NCBI GenBank assembly: GCA_028868335.1
Contig: JAGWUU010000171.1
Coordinates: 1-6,968, forward strand
Reading direction: 5' to 3'
Length of the DNA: 6,968 nt
Origin: Sphingomonadales bacterium
GTDB lineage: Bacteria; Pseudomonadota; Alphaproteobacteria; Sphingomonadales; Sphingomonadaceae
The notes below the pieces were generated by a model. It was not told the origin of the DNA and searched no databases. It saw nothing but the letters and a program-made list of their open reading frames with translations. The position numbers and the translations under genes were made by a program. Positions 1 through 6,085 of the stretch are shown here, one piece after another (the stretch's first letter is position 1; every line of letters starts with the position of its first letter).

Positions 1-187
1 GCATCACGAAGTGCGCCTTGCGGTTGCGCTTGATCTTGTAGGCGAGGTTCTTGAGGCCCCAGGTTTCGGTCTTGGTGACCTTGCCCTGGTTGGCTTCGAC
101 GATCTCGGTGGCGGTGGCGGCCAGCGCATCGACTTGCGCTTGGCTGAGGTCCTGGCGCGCCAGGAACACGTGCTCATAAAGAGCCAC
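1..187 (-). CDS. rpsF: 30S ribosomal protein S6 (5' part, runs off the left edge)
   Basis: S6 is a small-subunit protein that binds 16S rRNA as a partner of S18. The minus strand from 187 reads 62 open codons to the window edge. The translation begins ALYEHVFLARQDLSQAQ after the initiator and contains GKVTKTETWGLKNLAYKI at about residues 36-53, then KAHFVM. These match the S6 family: the YE-VF first strand, the G-K-W-G-LAY-I block, and KAH(F/Y)V. About the last half is missing. The start is GTG (187-185), preceded by an AGGAAG ribosome binding site six bases upstream; no in-frame ATG fits the conserved N-terminus. In alphaproteobacteria rpsF usually heads an rpsF-rpsR-rplI operon, so those genes are expected to the left. 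Identity is close to certain from the sequence; the operon is inference. Confidence 0.95.
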   Translation of the reverse strand, partial: MALYEHVFLARQDLSQAQVDALAATATEIVEANQGKVTKTETWGLKNLAYKIKRNRKAHFVM

Positions 188-226
188 GGCAGCTTCCTTT
201 ATCTATCTAACCGATCGCTGGCTGAT

Positions 227-240
227 CCGCACGATTGCGG
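227..240 (-). promoter_or_regulatory. small hairpin in the presumed rpsF leader
   Basis: On the minus strand CCGCA and TGCGG form a perfect 5-bp stem around an ATCG tetraloop, about 40 bases upstream of the rpsF start codon. Many bacteria have an S6:S18-binding RNA element in the rpsF leader that gives autoregulation. I cannot match this hairpin to that element by eye, so it is only a candidate structured leader. Confidence 0.25.
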
Positions 241-285
241 GGCCCCTCCGGCTTTCTTGCATCCAGAATCGCTTCCGGACGCGGC

Positions 286-314
286 CCACTAGGCGGGTTT
301 GCCCGGAAAAGCAA
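286..314 (-). promoter_or_regulatory. candidate rpsF promoter
   Basis: On the minus strand TTGCTT (314-309) and TAGTGG (291-286) are separated by 17 bp, about 100 bp upstream of the GTG start. The -35 is reasonable for a housekeeping sigma factor, but the -10 is weak. If used, it gives an rpsF leader of roughly 90 nt, long enough for the structured 5' UTR that many rpsF transcripts carry. This is a by-eye match only. Confidence 0.25.
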
Positions 315-320
315 GGGTCG

Positions 321-335
321 CGGCGGGACCCGCCG
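321..335. promoter_or_regulatory. GC-rich palindrome in divergent intergenic region
   Basis: CGGCGGG and CCCGCCG are perfect 7-base arms around a single A. The site lies between the divergent rpsF and GNAT genes. Read on the plus strand it is followed by TATTTCATTT, which looks terminator-like, but no plus-strand gene in the window enters from the left. A protein-binding site or chance GC symmetry are the alternatives. Confidence 0.25.
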
Positions 336-342
336 TATTTCA

Positions 343-358
343 TTTCGCATTTGCGAAA
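343..358. promoter_or_regulatory. 16-bp operator-like palindrome upstream of the GNAT gene
   Basis: TTTCGCA-TT-TGCGAAA is a perfect inverted repeat with 7-base arms, lying 56 bp upstream of the GNAT start codon. A weak -10-like TATGCT sits at 372-377, which would place the -35 region over the right half of the palindrome. The size and symmetry are typical of sites bound by small dimeric regulators. No regulator gene is in the window and I do not recognise a known regulon motif. Confidence 0.35.
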
Positions 359-414
359 GATCAATGCGTGATATGCTGCAACTGCTAACAGGGTGGCTGT
401 AAAGGAGACGTTCC

Positions 415-942
415 ATGAATGCCCAGATCGATGCCCCTGAAGTCCGGGAAATGAAGACCCGCAATGGCGACGTTCTTGCAGTGCGTCCGGTGACGGGTGA
501 CGACGAAGCCCTGCTGGAGGAATTCTTCGACCGCGTCAGCGACGAGGATCGCCGCTTCCGCTTTCTCTCTCCGCGCAAGCACGTCGGTCACGAGCAACTC
601 GCGCCGATGGTCGAGATCGACCACTTCCGCACCGAAACGTGGGTTGCCTTCGACGAGGCCAGTGGCGCGGTGGTCGGCACGGCAATGTTGGCCTGCGACA
701 ATCCGCTCGACACCGGCGAGGTCGCGGTGTCGGTGTGCAAGGACTGGCGCGGCAAGGGAGTGGGCTGGGCGTTGCTTGACGTCGTTGCCAAGGCCGCCGA
801 GCAGCGCGGCCTGCGCCGGGTGATTTCGATCGAGGACCGCGAAAACCACGCCGCGATCGAGCTTGAGCGCGAAAAGGGCTTTGTTCCCCACGGCGTCGAT
901 GGCGATCCGACCGTGGTGATGCTGGAAAAGACCTTCCGCTGA
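415..942 (+). CDS. GNAT-family N-acetyltransferase
   Basis: A 175-residue single-domain acetyltransferase, expected in the cytoplasm, that would move an acetyl group from acetyl-CoA to an unknown amine. Motif A of the GNAT fold is visible at about residues 103-121: the strand VAVSVCKDW followed by the CoA pyrophosphate loop R112-G-K-G-V-G117. The β4-β5 part follows at 136-158 (RVISIEDRENHAAIELERE). The N-terminal block with RPV and DEDRRFRFLSP (44-53) resembles the GNAT domain found at the end of Pat-type protein lysine acetyltransferases fused to an acyl-CoA synthetase domain. Here that domain stands alone, without an ADP-forming synthetase part or a cNMP-binding domain. AAGGAG at 402-407 is seven bases from the ATG and decides the start. 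The gene is divergent from rpsF and is followed by a hairpin terminator, so it is probably monocistronic. The family is firm; the substrate is not known. Confidence 0.85.
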   Translation: MNAQIDAPEVREMKTRNGDVLAVRPVTGDDEALLEEFFDRVSDEDRRFRFLSPRKHVGHEQLAPMVEIDHFRTETWVAFDEASGAVVGTAMLACDNPLDTGEVAVSVCKDWRGKGVGWALLDVVAKAAEQRGLRRVISIEDRENHAAIELEREKGFVPHGVDGDPTVVMLEKTFR

Positions 943-964
943 AACGCCTTGCCTCTTGAACCTA

Positions 965-1002
965 GCCGCCTGTCTAACCTAGGCAGGCGGCCGGTTCTGT
1001 TT
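965..1002 (+). terminator. intrinsic-terminator-like hairpin after the GNAT gene
   Basis: GCCGCCTG (965-972) pairs perfectly with CAGGCGGC (984-991). A G-T pair and two more Watson-Crick pairs extend the stem inward to about 11 bp around a 5-base loop (976-980). The tail CGGTTCTGTTT is only moderately T-rich. It starts 22 bases after the GNAT stop codon and ends 17 bases before the next start codon, so it likely ends the GNAT transcript. That would require the DUF808 gene to have its own promoter or to depend on read-through. Confidence 0.55.
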
Positions 1003-1019
1003 GTGGAGGCTCCTTCCAG

Positions 1020-1967
1020 ATGCCCAGTGGCCTAGTAGCCCTGCTTGACGACGTCGCGGTGATTGCCAAGGCCGCCGCCGCATCGCTCGACGATGTAGGT
1101 GCCGCCGCCGCCAAGGCCGGATCGAAGGCCGCTGGAGTGGTGATCGACGATGCGGCGGTGACGCCAAGCTATGTCACCGAGTTCACCCCTGATCGCGAAC
1201 TGCCGATTATCTGGCAGATCACCAAGGGATCGCTGCGCAACAAGTTGGTCTTGCTGTTGCCCGGCGCGCTGGTGCTCAGCGAGTTTCTGCCATGGGCGAT
1301 CACCCCGCTGCTTATGATCGGCGGCCTGTTCCTGTGCTATGAAGGCGCGGAAAAGGTGATGGAGAGGCTGGGCGGCGAGGAGCACGGCGAAACGCTCGAC
1401 GATCGAATTTCAGACGTCGCCGAATTCGAACGTCAGCGTGTCAGCGGAGCAGTGCGGACGGACCTTATCCTTTCGGCGGAGATCATGGCGATCGCGCTGG
1501 CCGAGGTGTCGGGCGAGCCGCTGCTCAGCCGCGCGATCATTCTCGCGCTGGTAGGCGTGGCCATCACCATCGGCGTCTATGGAGCGGTGGCGCTGATCGT
1601 GAAGATGGACGACATCGGGTTGGAGCTGACGCGGCGCGCGAGGGCTGGGACCCAGGTGTTGGGACGCTTCCTGCTCCGGGCAATGCCGCGCGTGTTGTCA
1701 GCCCTTTCGGGTGTCGGCACCCTGGCGATGATGTGGGTCGGCGGCGGGATCGTGTTGCACGGGTCGGACGAGCTGGGCCTGCATGGTCCGGCTGCACTCG
1801 CTCATTCTCTCCAGCACGCGGTCGAGGATGCGACGGGTCCACTTGGCGGAGCGCTGGGCTGGCTGATCTATGCGGCGCTATCTGCCCTTGTCGGGCTGGT
1901 GCTGGGCGCGATCGTCGCCTTCGTGGTCCACAACATGTTGAGATTGAAGGTCGGCGCCGACGCTTAG
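1020..1967 (+). CDS. DUF808 family inner-membrane protein (YedI-like)
   Basis: A 315-residue membrane protein, close in length to E. coli YedI (about 305). The N-terminus MPSGLVALLDDVAVIAKAAA, followed by the Ala-rich SLDDVGAAAAKAG and then DDAAVTP at about 43-49, is the DUF808 hallmark. Hydrophobic stretches that can span the membrane lie at about 74-106, 171-195, 226-247 and 278-305, with a possible further one near 148-165. A soluble acidic loop (about 118-146) separates the first from the rest. No molecular function is established for this family, and I infer none. GGAGG at 1005-1009, ten bases before the ATG, supports the start. The last four bases overlap the end of the opposing Mur ligase gene. 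The upstream terminator-like hairpin separates it from the GNAT gene. Confidence 0.88.
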   Translation: MPSGLVALLDDVAVIAKAAAASLDDVGAAAAKAGSKAAGVVIDDAAVTPSYVTEFTPDRELPIIWQITKGSLRNKLVLLLPGALVLSEFLPWAITPLLMIGGLFLCYEGAEKVMERLGGEEHGETLDDRISDVAEFERQRVSGAVRTDLILSAEIMAIALAEVSGEPLLSRAIILALVGVAITIGVYGAVALIVKMDDIGLELTRRARAGTQVLGRFLLRAMPRVLSALSGVGTLAMMWVGGGIVLHGSDELGLHGPAALAHSLQHAVEDATGPLGGALGWLIYAALSALVGLVLGAIVAFVVHNMLRLKVGADA

Positions 1968-3373
1968 GGCAGTCGCGCAAGCAGATCCCTGGCGAACAGG
2001 CTGAGCGTGTCGTCGCGTGCGCCCATGATGACCACGCGATCGCCGGGGCGGGCGATTTCGACGATCCTGTCACCGCAGGCTTCGCGGCTGGGGATGTAGT
2101 CAGCCTGGCCACCCTCCGTGCGGATCAGCTCGACAATCCGCTCGCTTCCTTCGCTCCGATCGACCGTGCCGCCGAAATAGACCGGATCGCACAGGATCGC
2201 GCGATCTCCACCGTCAAGCAGCCGGGCAAAGGTTGCGGCCAGCTCATGGCCCATCTGGCGCAACGGGCCGTAGCCGTGCGGTTGAAAGAAGGCCAGAATC
2301 CGTCCGGGATGGACCTTGAGTGTTGCCAGCGTTGCTGCGACCTTGTCCGGGTTGTGACCGAAATCGTCGATCACGGTGATGCCAGAGGGGCTGGTTCCGA
2401 CGATATCGAAGCGGCGGGCAAGACCGGCAAAGCTGCCCAGCGCGGCTGTTGCCTCTGCCACCGGCACGCCCGCCGCGTTGGTTCCCGCGATCGCGGCAAG
2501 GGCATTTGCGAGGTTGTGGCGTCCGGGAACCTTCAGGTCGAGCGGGTGGGTCGATCCATCGCGGCGATCAATGACGGTCGCGGAGAGGCCGGTCTGTTGC
2601 TCCGCGATTGACCCGGGGACCACGCCAATCATCGCTTGGGGATGGTCGATTGCAAAGCTGACCAGCTTGCGCGCGTGTGGTGCGAGTGCAGCCGCCTCGG
2701 CGTCGTCGAGATTGACCACCGCTACTTCTGCCCGTGCCAGAAAATCACCGAACAGCACCCGTAGTTCCTCGAGGCCCTTGTGATCGAGGCTTACATTGCC
2801 GAGCACCGCGACCGCCGGGCGGTACAGCGAGATCGAGCCGTCGCTCTCGTCGACTTCGGAAACAAACACGTCCCCCGCGCCGACGCGTGCGCTGGCGAAG
2901 GGAGCAACAGGCGACACATAATTCTTCATCACCGCGCCGTTCATAATGGTCGGGTCGCGTCCGGCCGTGTCCATGATCCAGCCGGCCATGCCGGTGACGG
3001 TACTCTTCCCGCTGGTCCCGCCAATCGCGATGCCAACCGGCGCGGCGTTGAACAGGGTGGCGAGCAGTTCGGCGCGTGACATGCGCGGATTGCCCAAGGC
3101 GCGCGCGCGCGCCATTTCCGGCACCGTATCCTCTACCGCGGCCGAGGCAACCAGCGTCTGGTCCGCCGAAACGACGCCACTGCCATCCTGGGGGAACAGG
3201 GTGAACCCCAGGCTTTCCAGCCAGGCGAACTTTTCGGGGGTGCGGCCCTGATCACGGCTGCGATCCGATCCGCCGACTGTCGCCCCCGTACCCTTGAGGA
3301 TCAGGGCGAGGGGCAGCATGCCCGACCCACCGATGCCGCAGAAGAACCAGGGGTGCGAAGTGAGGTCGGTCAT
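1964..3373 (-). CDS. Mur ligase family protein (MurC/Mpl type), probable peptidoglycan recycling
   Basis: An ATP-dependent amide ligase of 469 residues. Three Mur domains are visible. The N-terminal UDP-binding Rossmann part has FFCGIGGSGM (10-19) and GGSD (34-37), as in MurC and Mpl. The central ATPase has a P-loop GGTSGKST (118-125), EVDESDGS (173-180) and NVSLDH (193-198). The C-terminal substrate domain follows GRHNLANALAA (284-294) and holds DDFGHNP (336-342) and FFQPH (362-366). MurC adds L-Ala to UDP-MurNAc; Mpl adds recycled L-Ala-γ-D-Glu-meso-DAP. The FQPH and GRHN motifs look MurC-like, but the gene is outside any division/cell-wall cluster and faces an LD-carboxypeptidase gene, which favours an Mpl-like recycling role. 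MurC and Mpl have His where Ser121 stands here. The ATG at 3373 was chosen over an upstream TTG at 3409 because the family N-terminus starts there; its ribosome binding site is poor. Family firm, substrate uncertain. Confidence 0.88.
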   Translation of the reverse strand: MTDLTSHPWFFCGIGGSGMLPLALILKGTGATVGGSDRSRDQGRTPEKFAWLESLGFTLFPQDGSGVVSADQTLVASAAVEDTVPEMARARALGNPRMSRAELLATLFNAAPVGIAIGGTSGKSTVTGMAGWIMDTAGRDPTIMNGAVMKNYVSPVAPFASARVGAGDVFVSEVDESDGSISLYRPAVAVLGNVSLDHKGLEELRVLFGDFLARAEVAVVNLDDAEAAALAPHARKLVSFAIDHPQAMIGVVPGSIAEQQTGLSATVIDRRDGSTHPLDLKVPGRHNLANALAAIAGTNAAGVPVAEATAALGSFAGLARRFDIVGTSPSGITVIDDFGHNPDKVAATLATLKVHPGRILAFFQPHGYGPLRQMGHELAATFARLLDGGDRAILCDPVYFGGTVDRSEGSERIVELIRTEGGQADYIPSREACGDRIVEIARPGDRVVIMGARDDTLSLFARDLLARLP

Positions 3374-3426
3374 GGCGCCTGCGGTATGCGGCCTTGCTTG
3401 CCAGCGCAACCGGGTTAGGAGGATGT
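3374..3426. promoter_or_regulatory. 53-bp divergent promoter region between Mur ligase and ldcA
   Basis: The two start codons are only 53 bp apart on opposite strands. The gap must hold the 5' ends of both transcripts, or the promoters lie inside the neighbouring coding regions. The ldcA side has an exact AGGAGG (3417-3422). The ligase side has only a weak AGG near its ATG. I could not pick convincing -35/-10 pairs by eye. Confidence 0.4.
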
Positions 3427-4254
3427 ATGCCCCGCGTTGCGATCTGCGCCCCGTCCCGAGCGATCACCGAAGAGGATGCCGCGCGCGTTCTGGCTCTGGC
3501 CGACGCGTTTCCGGGGGTGGAGCTGCATTTCCATCCGCAATGCTTCCTGTCCAACGGCCATTTCGCCGGCAGCGATGCACAGCGGATCGGGGCGCTGGTC
3601 GAATGTGCCAATGACCCTTCCTTCGATGCTGTATGGGCGGCCCGCGGCGGCTATGGCGCGGCGCGGGTGGTGGAGGATGCACTGGCGCAGTTCGGCAAGG
3701 TGGCGGACGGCAAAGCCTACCTCGCCTATTCCGACGGGGGGACGCTGCTGGCCGGCCTCTACCGGACGAAGATCGGCAGGCCGATTCACGCCCCGATGCC
3801 GTCGGACATACGCCGCGCTGGCGGAGAGGATGCGGTGCGCCGGGTGCTCGGCTATCTGTCCGGAAGCAACGACGGGCTGGAACCATCCATTGGCGATCAT
3901 CACCCGACTGTCGCCTTCAACCTGATGACCCTCGGCATGGTCTGCGGCACACCGCTGATGCCGGGCCTGGCGCGGCATGTGGTGATGGTGGAGGAAGTCG
4001 CCGAACATCTCTACGCCGTCGACCGCCTGTTCTTTCATGTCACCGCTCACCTCGGCGGTGTCGCGGGGCTGCGGCTTGGGCGGATCAGCGACGTCCCGGA
4101 AAATGACATCGCGTTCGGTCACGAGGCCGAGGCTATCGCCCGTCACTGGTGCGAGCGCCATGCCATCCCCTATCTCGGCAGGGCCGACATAGGCCATGAT
4201 ATTGCGAACAAGATCGTGCCGTTCGGGCTTGCGGGAGCGCCGAGCGGCCAATAG
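3427..4254 (+). CDS. ldcA: LD-carboxypeptidase (muramoyltetrapeptide carboxypeptidase, peptidase family S66)
   Basis: This cytoplasmic serine peptidase removes the terminal D-Ala from L-Ala-D-Glu-DAP-D-Ala tetrapeptides during wall recycling, leaving the tripeptide that an Mpl-type ligase reuses. The family signs are present in order: N-terminal PRVAICAPS, the WAARGGYGAAR block (70-80), the nucleophile region LAYSDGG with Ser102, the acid region VMVEEVAEHLYAVDRLF with Glu189/Glu190, and GHDIANKIVPFG with His257. Together these give the Ser-Glu-His triad expected of S66. At 275 residues it is a little shorter than the E. coli and Pseudomonas enzymes (about 305). There is no signal peptide, as expected. 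AGGAGG at 3417-3422 supports the ATG at 3427 over an in-frame TTG at 3394. It is divergent from the Mur ligase gene; fabD follows 62 bp downstream. Confidence 0.9.
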   Translation: MPRVAICAPSRAITEEDAARVLALADAFPGVELHFHPQCFLSNGHFAGSDAQRIGALVECANDPSFDAVWAARGGYGAARVVEDALAQFGKVADGKAYLAYSDGGTLLAGLYRTKIGRPIHAPMPSDIRRAGGEDAVRRVLGYLSGSNDGLEPSIGDHHPTVAFNLMTLGMVCGTPLMPGLARHVVMVEEVAEHLYAVDRLFFHVTAHLGGVAGLRLGRISDVPENDIAFGHEAEAIARHWCERHAIPYLGRADIGHDIANKIVPFGLAGAPSGQ

Positions 4255-4273
4255 GGGCAACGCCGGTTCTCCC

Positions 4274-4292
4274 CCCGCACCTGCCGGTGGGG
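4274..4292 (+). repeat. imperfect hairpin between ldcA and fabD
   Basis: CACC (4278-4281) pairs with GGTG (4286-4289) around a TGCC loop. A one-base bulge and then CCC/GGG (4274-4276 with 4290-4292) extend it. No T-run follows, so it is a poor intrinsic terminator. Short GC-rich palindromes of this C-rich/G-rich type are common between genes in sphingomonad-like genomes, but I cannot show it is dispersed from one copy. Confidence 0.25.
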
Positions 4293-4316
4293 ACGTGACG
4301 CGACAGGAGTGTGGGT

Positions 4317-5252
4317 ATGAGGGCATTCGTTTTTCCCGGTCAGGGCAGCCAGAAGGTCGGCATGGGAGCGGACCTTGCCGAAGCCAGCTCCGCGGCCCGA
4401 GAGGTGTTTCAGGAGGTGGATGACGCGCTCGGTCAGAACCTCTTCGCGATCATGCGCGACGGACCCGAAGAGGTGCTGACCCTTACCGAAAACGCTCAGC
4501 CAGCGATCATGGCCAACGCCATCGCCGTGCTGCGAGTGCTTGAGAGGGAAGGCGGCATCTCGCTGGCCGACAAGGCGGACTTCGTGGCAGGGCACAGCCT
4601 TGGCGAATACACTGCCCTGTGCGCGGCGGGGGCCTTCAGCCTTGCCGATACCGCCCGGCTGCTCAAGCTGCGCGGACAGGCGATGCAGGCGGCGGTGCCG
4701 GTCGGCGTCGGGGCGATGTGCGCGTTGCTGGGAGCCGATATCGACAAGGCCCAGGCACTTGCCGACGCGGCCGCCGAGGGTGAGGTTTGCACCGTCGCCA
4801 ACGATAACGATCCGGGCCAGGTTGTCCTGTCAGGCCACAAGGGCGCGATCGACCGGGCGATCGGCCTGGTCAAGGACTTCGGGATCAAGCGCGGTGTCCT
4901 GCTCGCTGTTTCGGCCCCGTTCCACTGCCCGCTGATGCAGCCAGCCGCCGATGCCATGGCCGAGGCTTTGGGCAAGACCCCGCCCGGAGCGCTGAGGGTG
5001 CCGCTCTACGCCAACGTCACCGCCGCGATGGTCAGCGACCCCGGCGAGGTGCGCCGCCTGCTGGTCGAGCAGATCTGCGGTCGCGTCCGCTGGCGCGAAA
5101 GCGTGATTGCGATGAAGGACGCCGGGGTTGATGGTTTCGTCGAACTGGGCGGCAAGGTGCTGGGGCCAATGATCGGGCGGACCGTAAACGACATGAACGT
5201 GGCAAGCGTGGTCGGCCTGGCCGATATCGAAGCCATCGCGAAGGAGCTGTAA
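4317..5252 (+). CDS. fabD: malonyl-CoA:ACP transacylase
   Basis: FabD moves the malonyl group from malonyl-CoA to the phosphopantetheine arm of acyl carrier protein, supplying two-carbon units for type II fatty acid synthesis in the cytoplasm. The 311-residue product has the N-terminal FVFPGQGSQ (4-12), the nucleophile elbow GHSLGEYTA with Ser94 (92-100), Arg119 in LKLRGQAMQ, His203 in SAPFHCPLM and Gln252 in LLVEQICGRVRW. These line up with E. coli Ser92, Arg117, His201 and Gln250 at a constant offset of two, so the active site is intact. AGGAG at 4305-4309, seven bases from the ATG at 4317, makes this start better than the GTG at 4311, which is one base from the same site. fabG follows after three bases, so the two are almost certainly cotranscribed. 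Confidence 0.97.
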   Translation: MRAFVFPGQGSQKVGMGADLAEASSAAREVFQEVDDALGQNLFAIMRDGPEEVLTLTENAQPAIMANAIAVLRVLEREGGISLADKADFVAGHSLGEYTALCAAGAFSLADTARLLKLRGQAMQAAVPVGVGAMCALLGADIDKAQALADAAAEGEVCTVANDNDPGQVVLSGHKGAIDRAIGLVKDFGIKRGVLLAVSAPFHCPLMQPAADAMAEALGKTPPGALRVPLYANVTAAMVSDPGEVRRLLVEQICGRVRWRESVIAMKDAGVDGFVELGGKVLGPMIGRTVNDMNVASVVGLADIEAIAKEL

Positions 5253-5255
5253 GTC

Positions 5256-6020
5256 ATGGAAAACCGCATGTTCGATCTTACCGGCATGACAGCCCTCGTC
5301 ACTGGCGCGGCGGGGGGGATCGGCTCTGCGATCAGCCATGCCCTTGCACGCCAGGGCGCGCGGCTGGCATTGTCGGGGACCAACCCGGGCAAACTGCGCT
5401 CTTTTCGCGAGGAGTTGAACGACACCTACGGTCACGATCACATCGAGATTACCTGCGATCTGTCCAATGCCGAGCAGGTGGAGCATCTCGTCCCCGCCAC
5501 GGTCGATACGTTGGGCAAGATCGACATTCTGGTCAACAACGCGGGGATCACTCGCGATAACCTCGCCATGCGGATGAAGGACGAGGAGTGGGACGCGGTA
5601 ATCCGCGTCAATCTCGAAGCGGCATTCCGCCTGATGCGTGCCGCCTGCAAGCCGATGATGAAGGCGCGGCACGGCCGGATCATCACGATCACCAGCGTCG
5701 TCGGGGCGACGGGCAATCCCGGACAGGTCAACTACGCTGCCGCCAAGGCTGGCCTTGTCGGCATGTCCAAATCGCTTGGCCAGGAAGTGGCGAGCCGCGG
5801 AATCACCGTCAACTGTGTCGCTCCTGGCTTCATCCGCACGGCGATGACCGACGTTCTGCCCGACGGCCAGAAGGAGGCGCTCAACGCGCGCATCCCGATG
5901 GGCAGAATGGGCGAGGGCGAGGACATCGGCGCCGCCGTGGCCTACCTTGCCAGCAACGAGGCCGGATATGTCACCGGACAGACGCTGCACGTAAATGGCG
6001 GGATGGCGATGATTTCTTAG
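5256..6020 (+). CDS. fabG: 3-oxoacyl-ACP reductase
   Basis: FabG uses NADPH to reduce 3-oxoacyl-ACP to 3-hydroxyacyl-ACP, the first reduction in each fatty acid elongation cycle. It is a 254-residue classical short-chain dehydrogenase, slightly longer than E. coli FabG (244). The cofactor-binding TGAAGGIG is at 16-23 and NNAGITRD at 94-101. The catalytic set is Asn119, Ser147, Tyr160 and Lys164 (VNYAAAKAG). The AITRD-type segment, the PGFIRTAMTD loop (190-199) and the GQTLHVNGGMAM ending are typical of true FabG rather than other SDRs. AAGGAG at 5241-5246, inside the end of fabD and nine bases before the ATG, supports the start; a second Met at residue 5 is possible. The 3-bp gap after fabD shows an operon. 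acpP, often next in related genomes, is not here. Confidence 0.95.
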   Translation: MENRMFDLTGMTALVTGAAGGIGSAISHALARQGARLALSGTNPGKLRSFREELNDTYGHDHIEITCDLSNAEQVEHLVPATVDTLGKIDILVNNAGITRDNLAMRMKDEEWDAVIRVNLEAAFRLMRAACKPMMKARHGRIITITSVVGATGNPGQVNYAAAKAGLVGMSKSLGQEVASRGITVNCVAPGFIRTAMTDVLPDGQKEALNARIPMGRMGEGEDIGAAVAYLASNEAGYVTGQTLHVNGGMAMIS

Positions 6021-6085
6021 GTGGGGCGGGCTGGCGGATCGCCTATGGTCAGCGGAAAGACTGCCGAGGGGTGGTATTTTGCTCG

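Noticed and set aside
11..292. A 93-codon plus-strand frame at the left edge.
   Set aside because: It lies opposite rpsF; the conserved S6 sequence is on the minus strand.
385..891. A 168-codon minus-strand frame.
   Set aside because: It is the mirror of the GNAT gene, whose CoA-binding loop and ribosome binding site are clear.
1733..2611. A 292-codon open frame on the plus strand.
   Set aside because: It overlaps the end of the DUF808 gene in another frame and lies opposite the Mur ligase; its translation is Arg/Gly-rich and unlike any family.
3099..3112. An alternating GC run inside the Mur ligase gene.
   Set aside because: It encodes Ala-Arg repeats in frame within the coding sequence (ARARALG) and is ordinary for this base composition.
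3374..3409. An upstream TTG start at 3409 adding 12 residues to the Mur ligase.
   Set aside because: The added residues are not family-like and no ribosome binding site precedes the TTG; the ATG at 3373 fits the conserved N-terminus.
3394..3426. An upstream TTG start at 3394 for ldcA.
   Set aside because: The AGGAGG at 3417-3422 lies inside this extension and directly serves the ATG at 3427.
4311..4316. A GTG start for fabD two codons upstream.
   Set aside because: It is one base from the AGGAG, too close; the ATG at 4317 has normal spacing and matches the family N-terminus.
3415..4326. A 303-codon minus-strand frame.
   Set aside because: It is antisense to ldcA, which has clear S66 motifs and a strong ribosome binding site.
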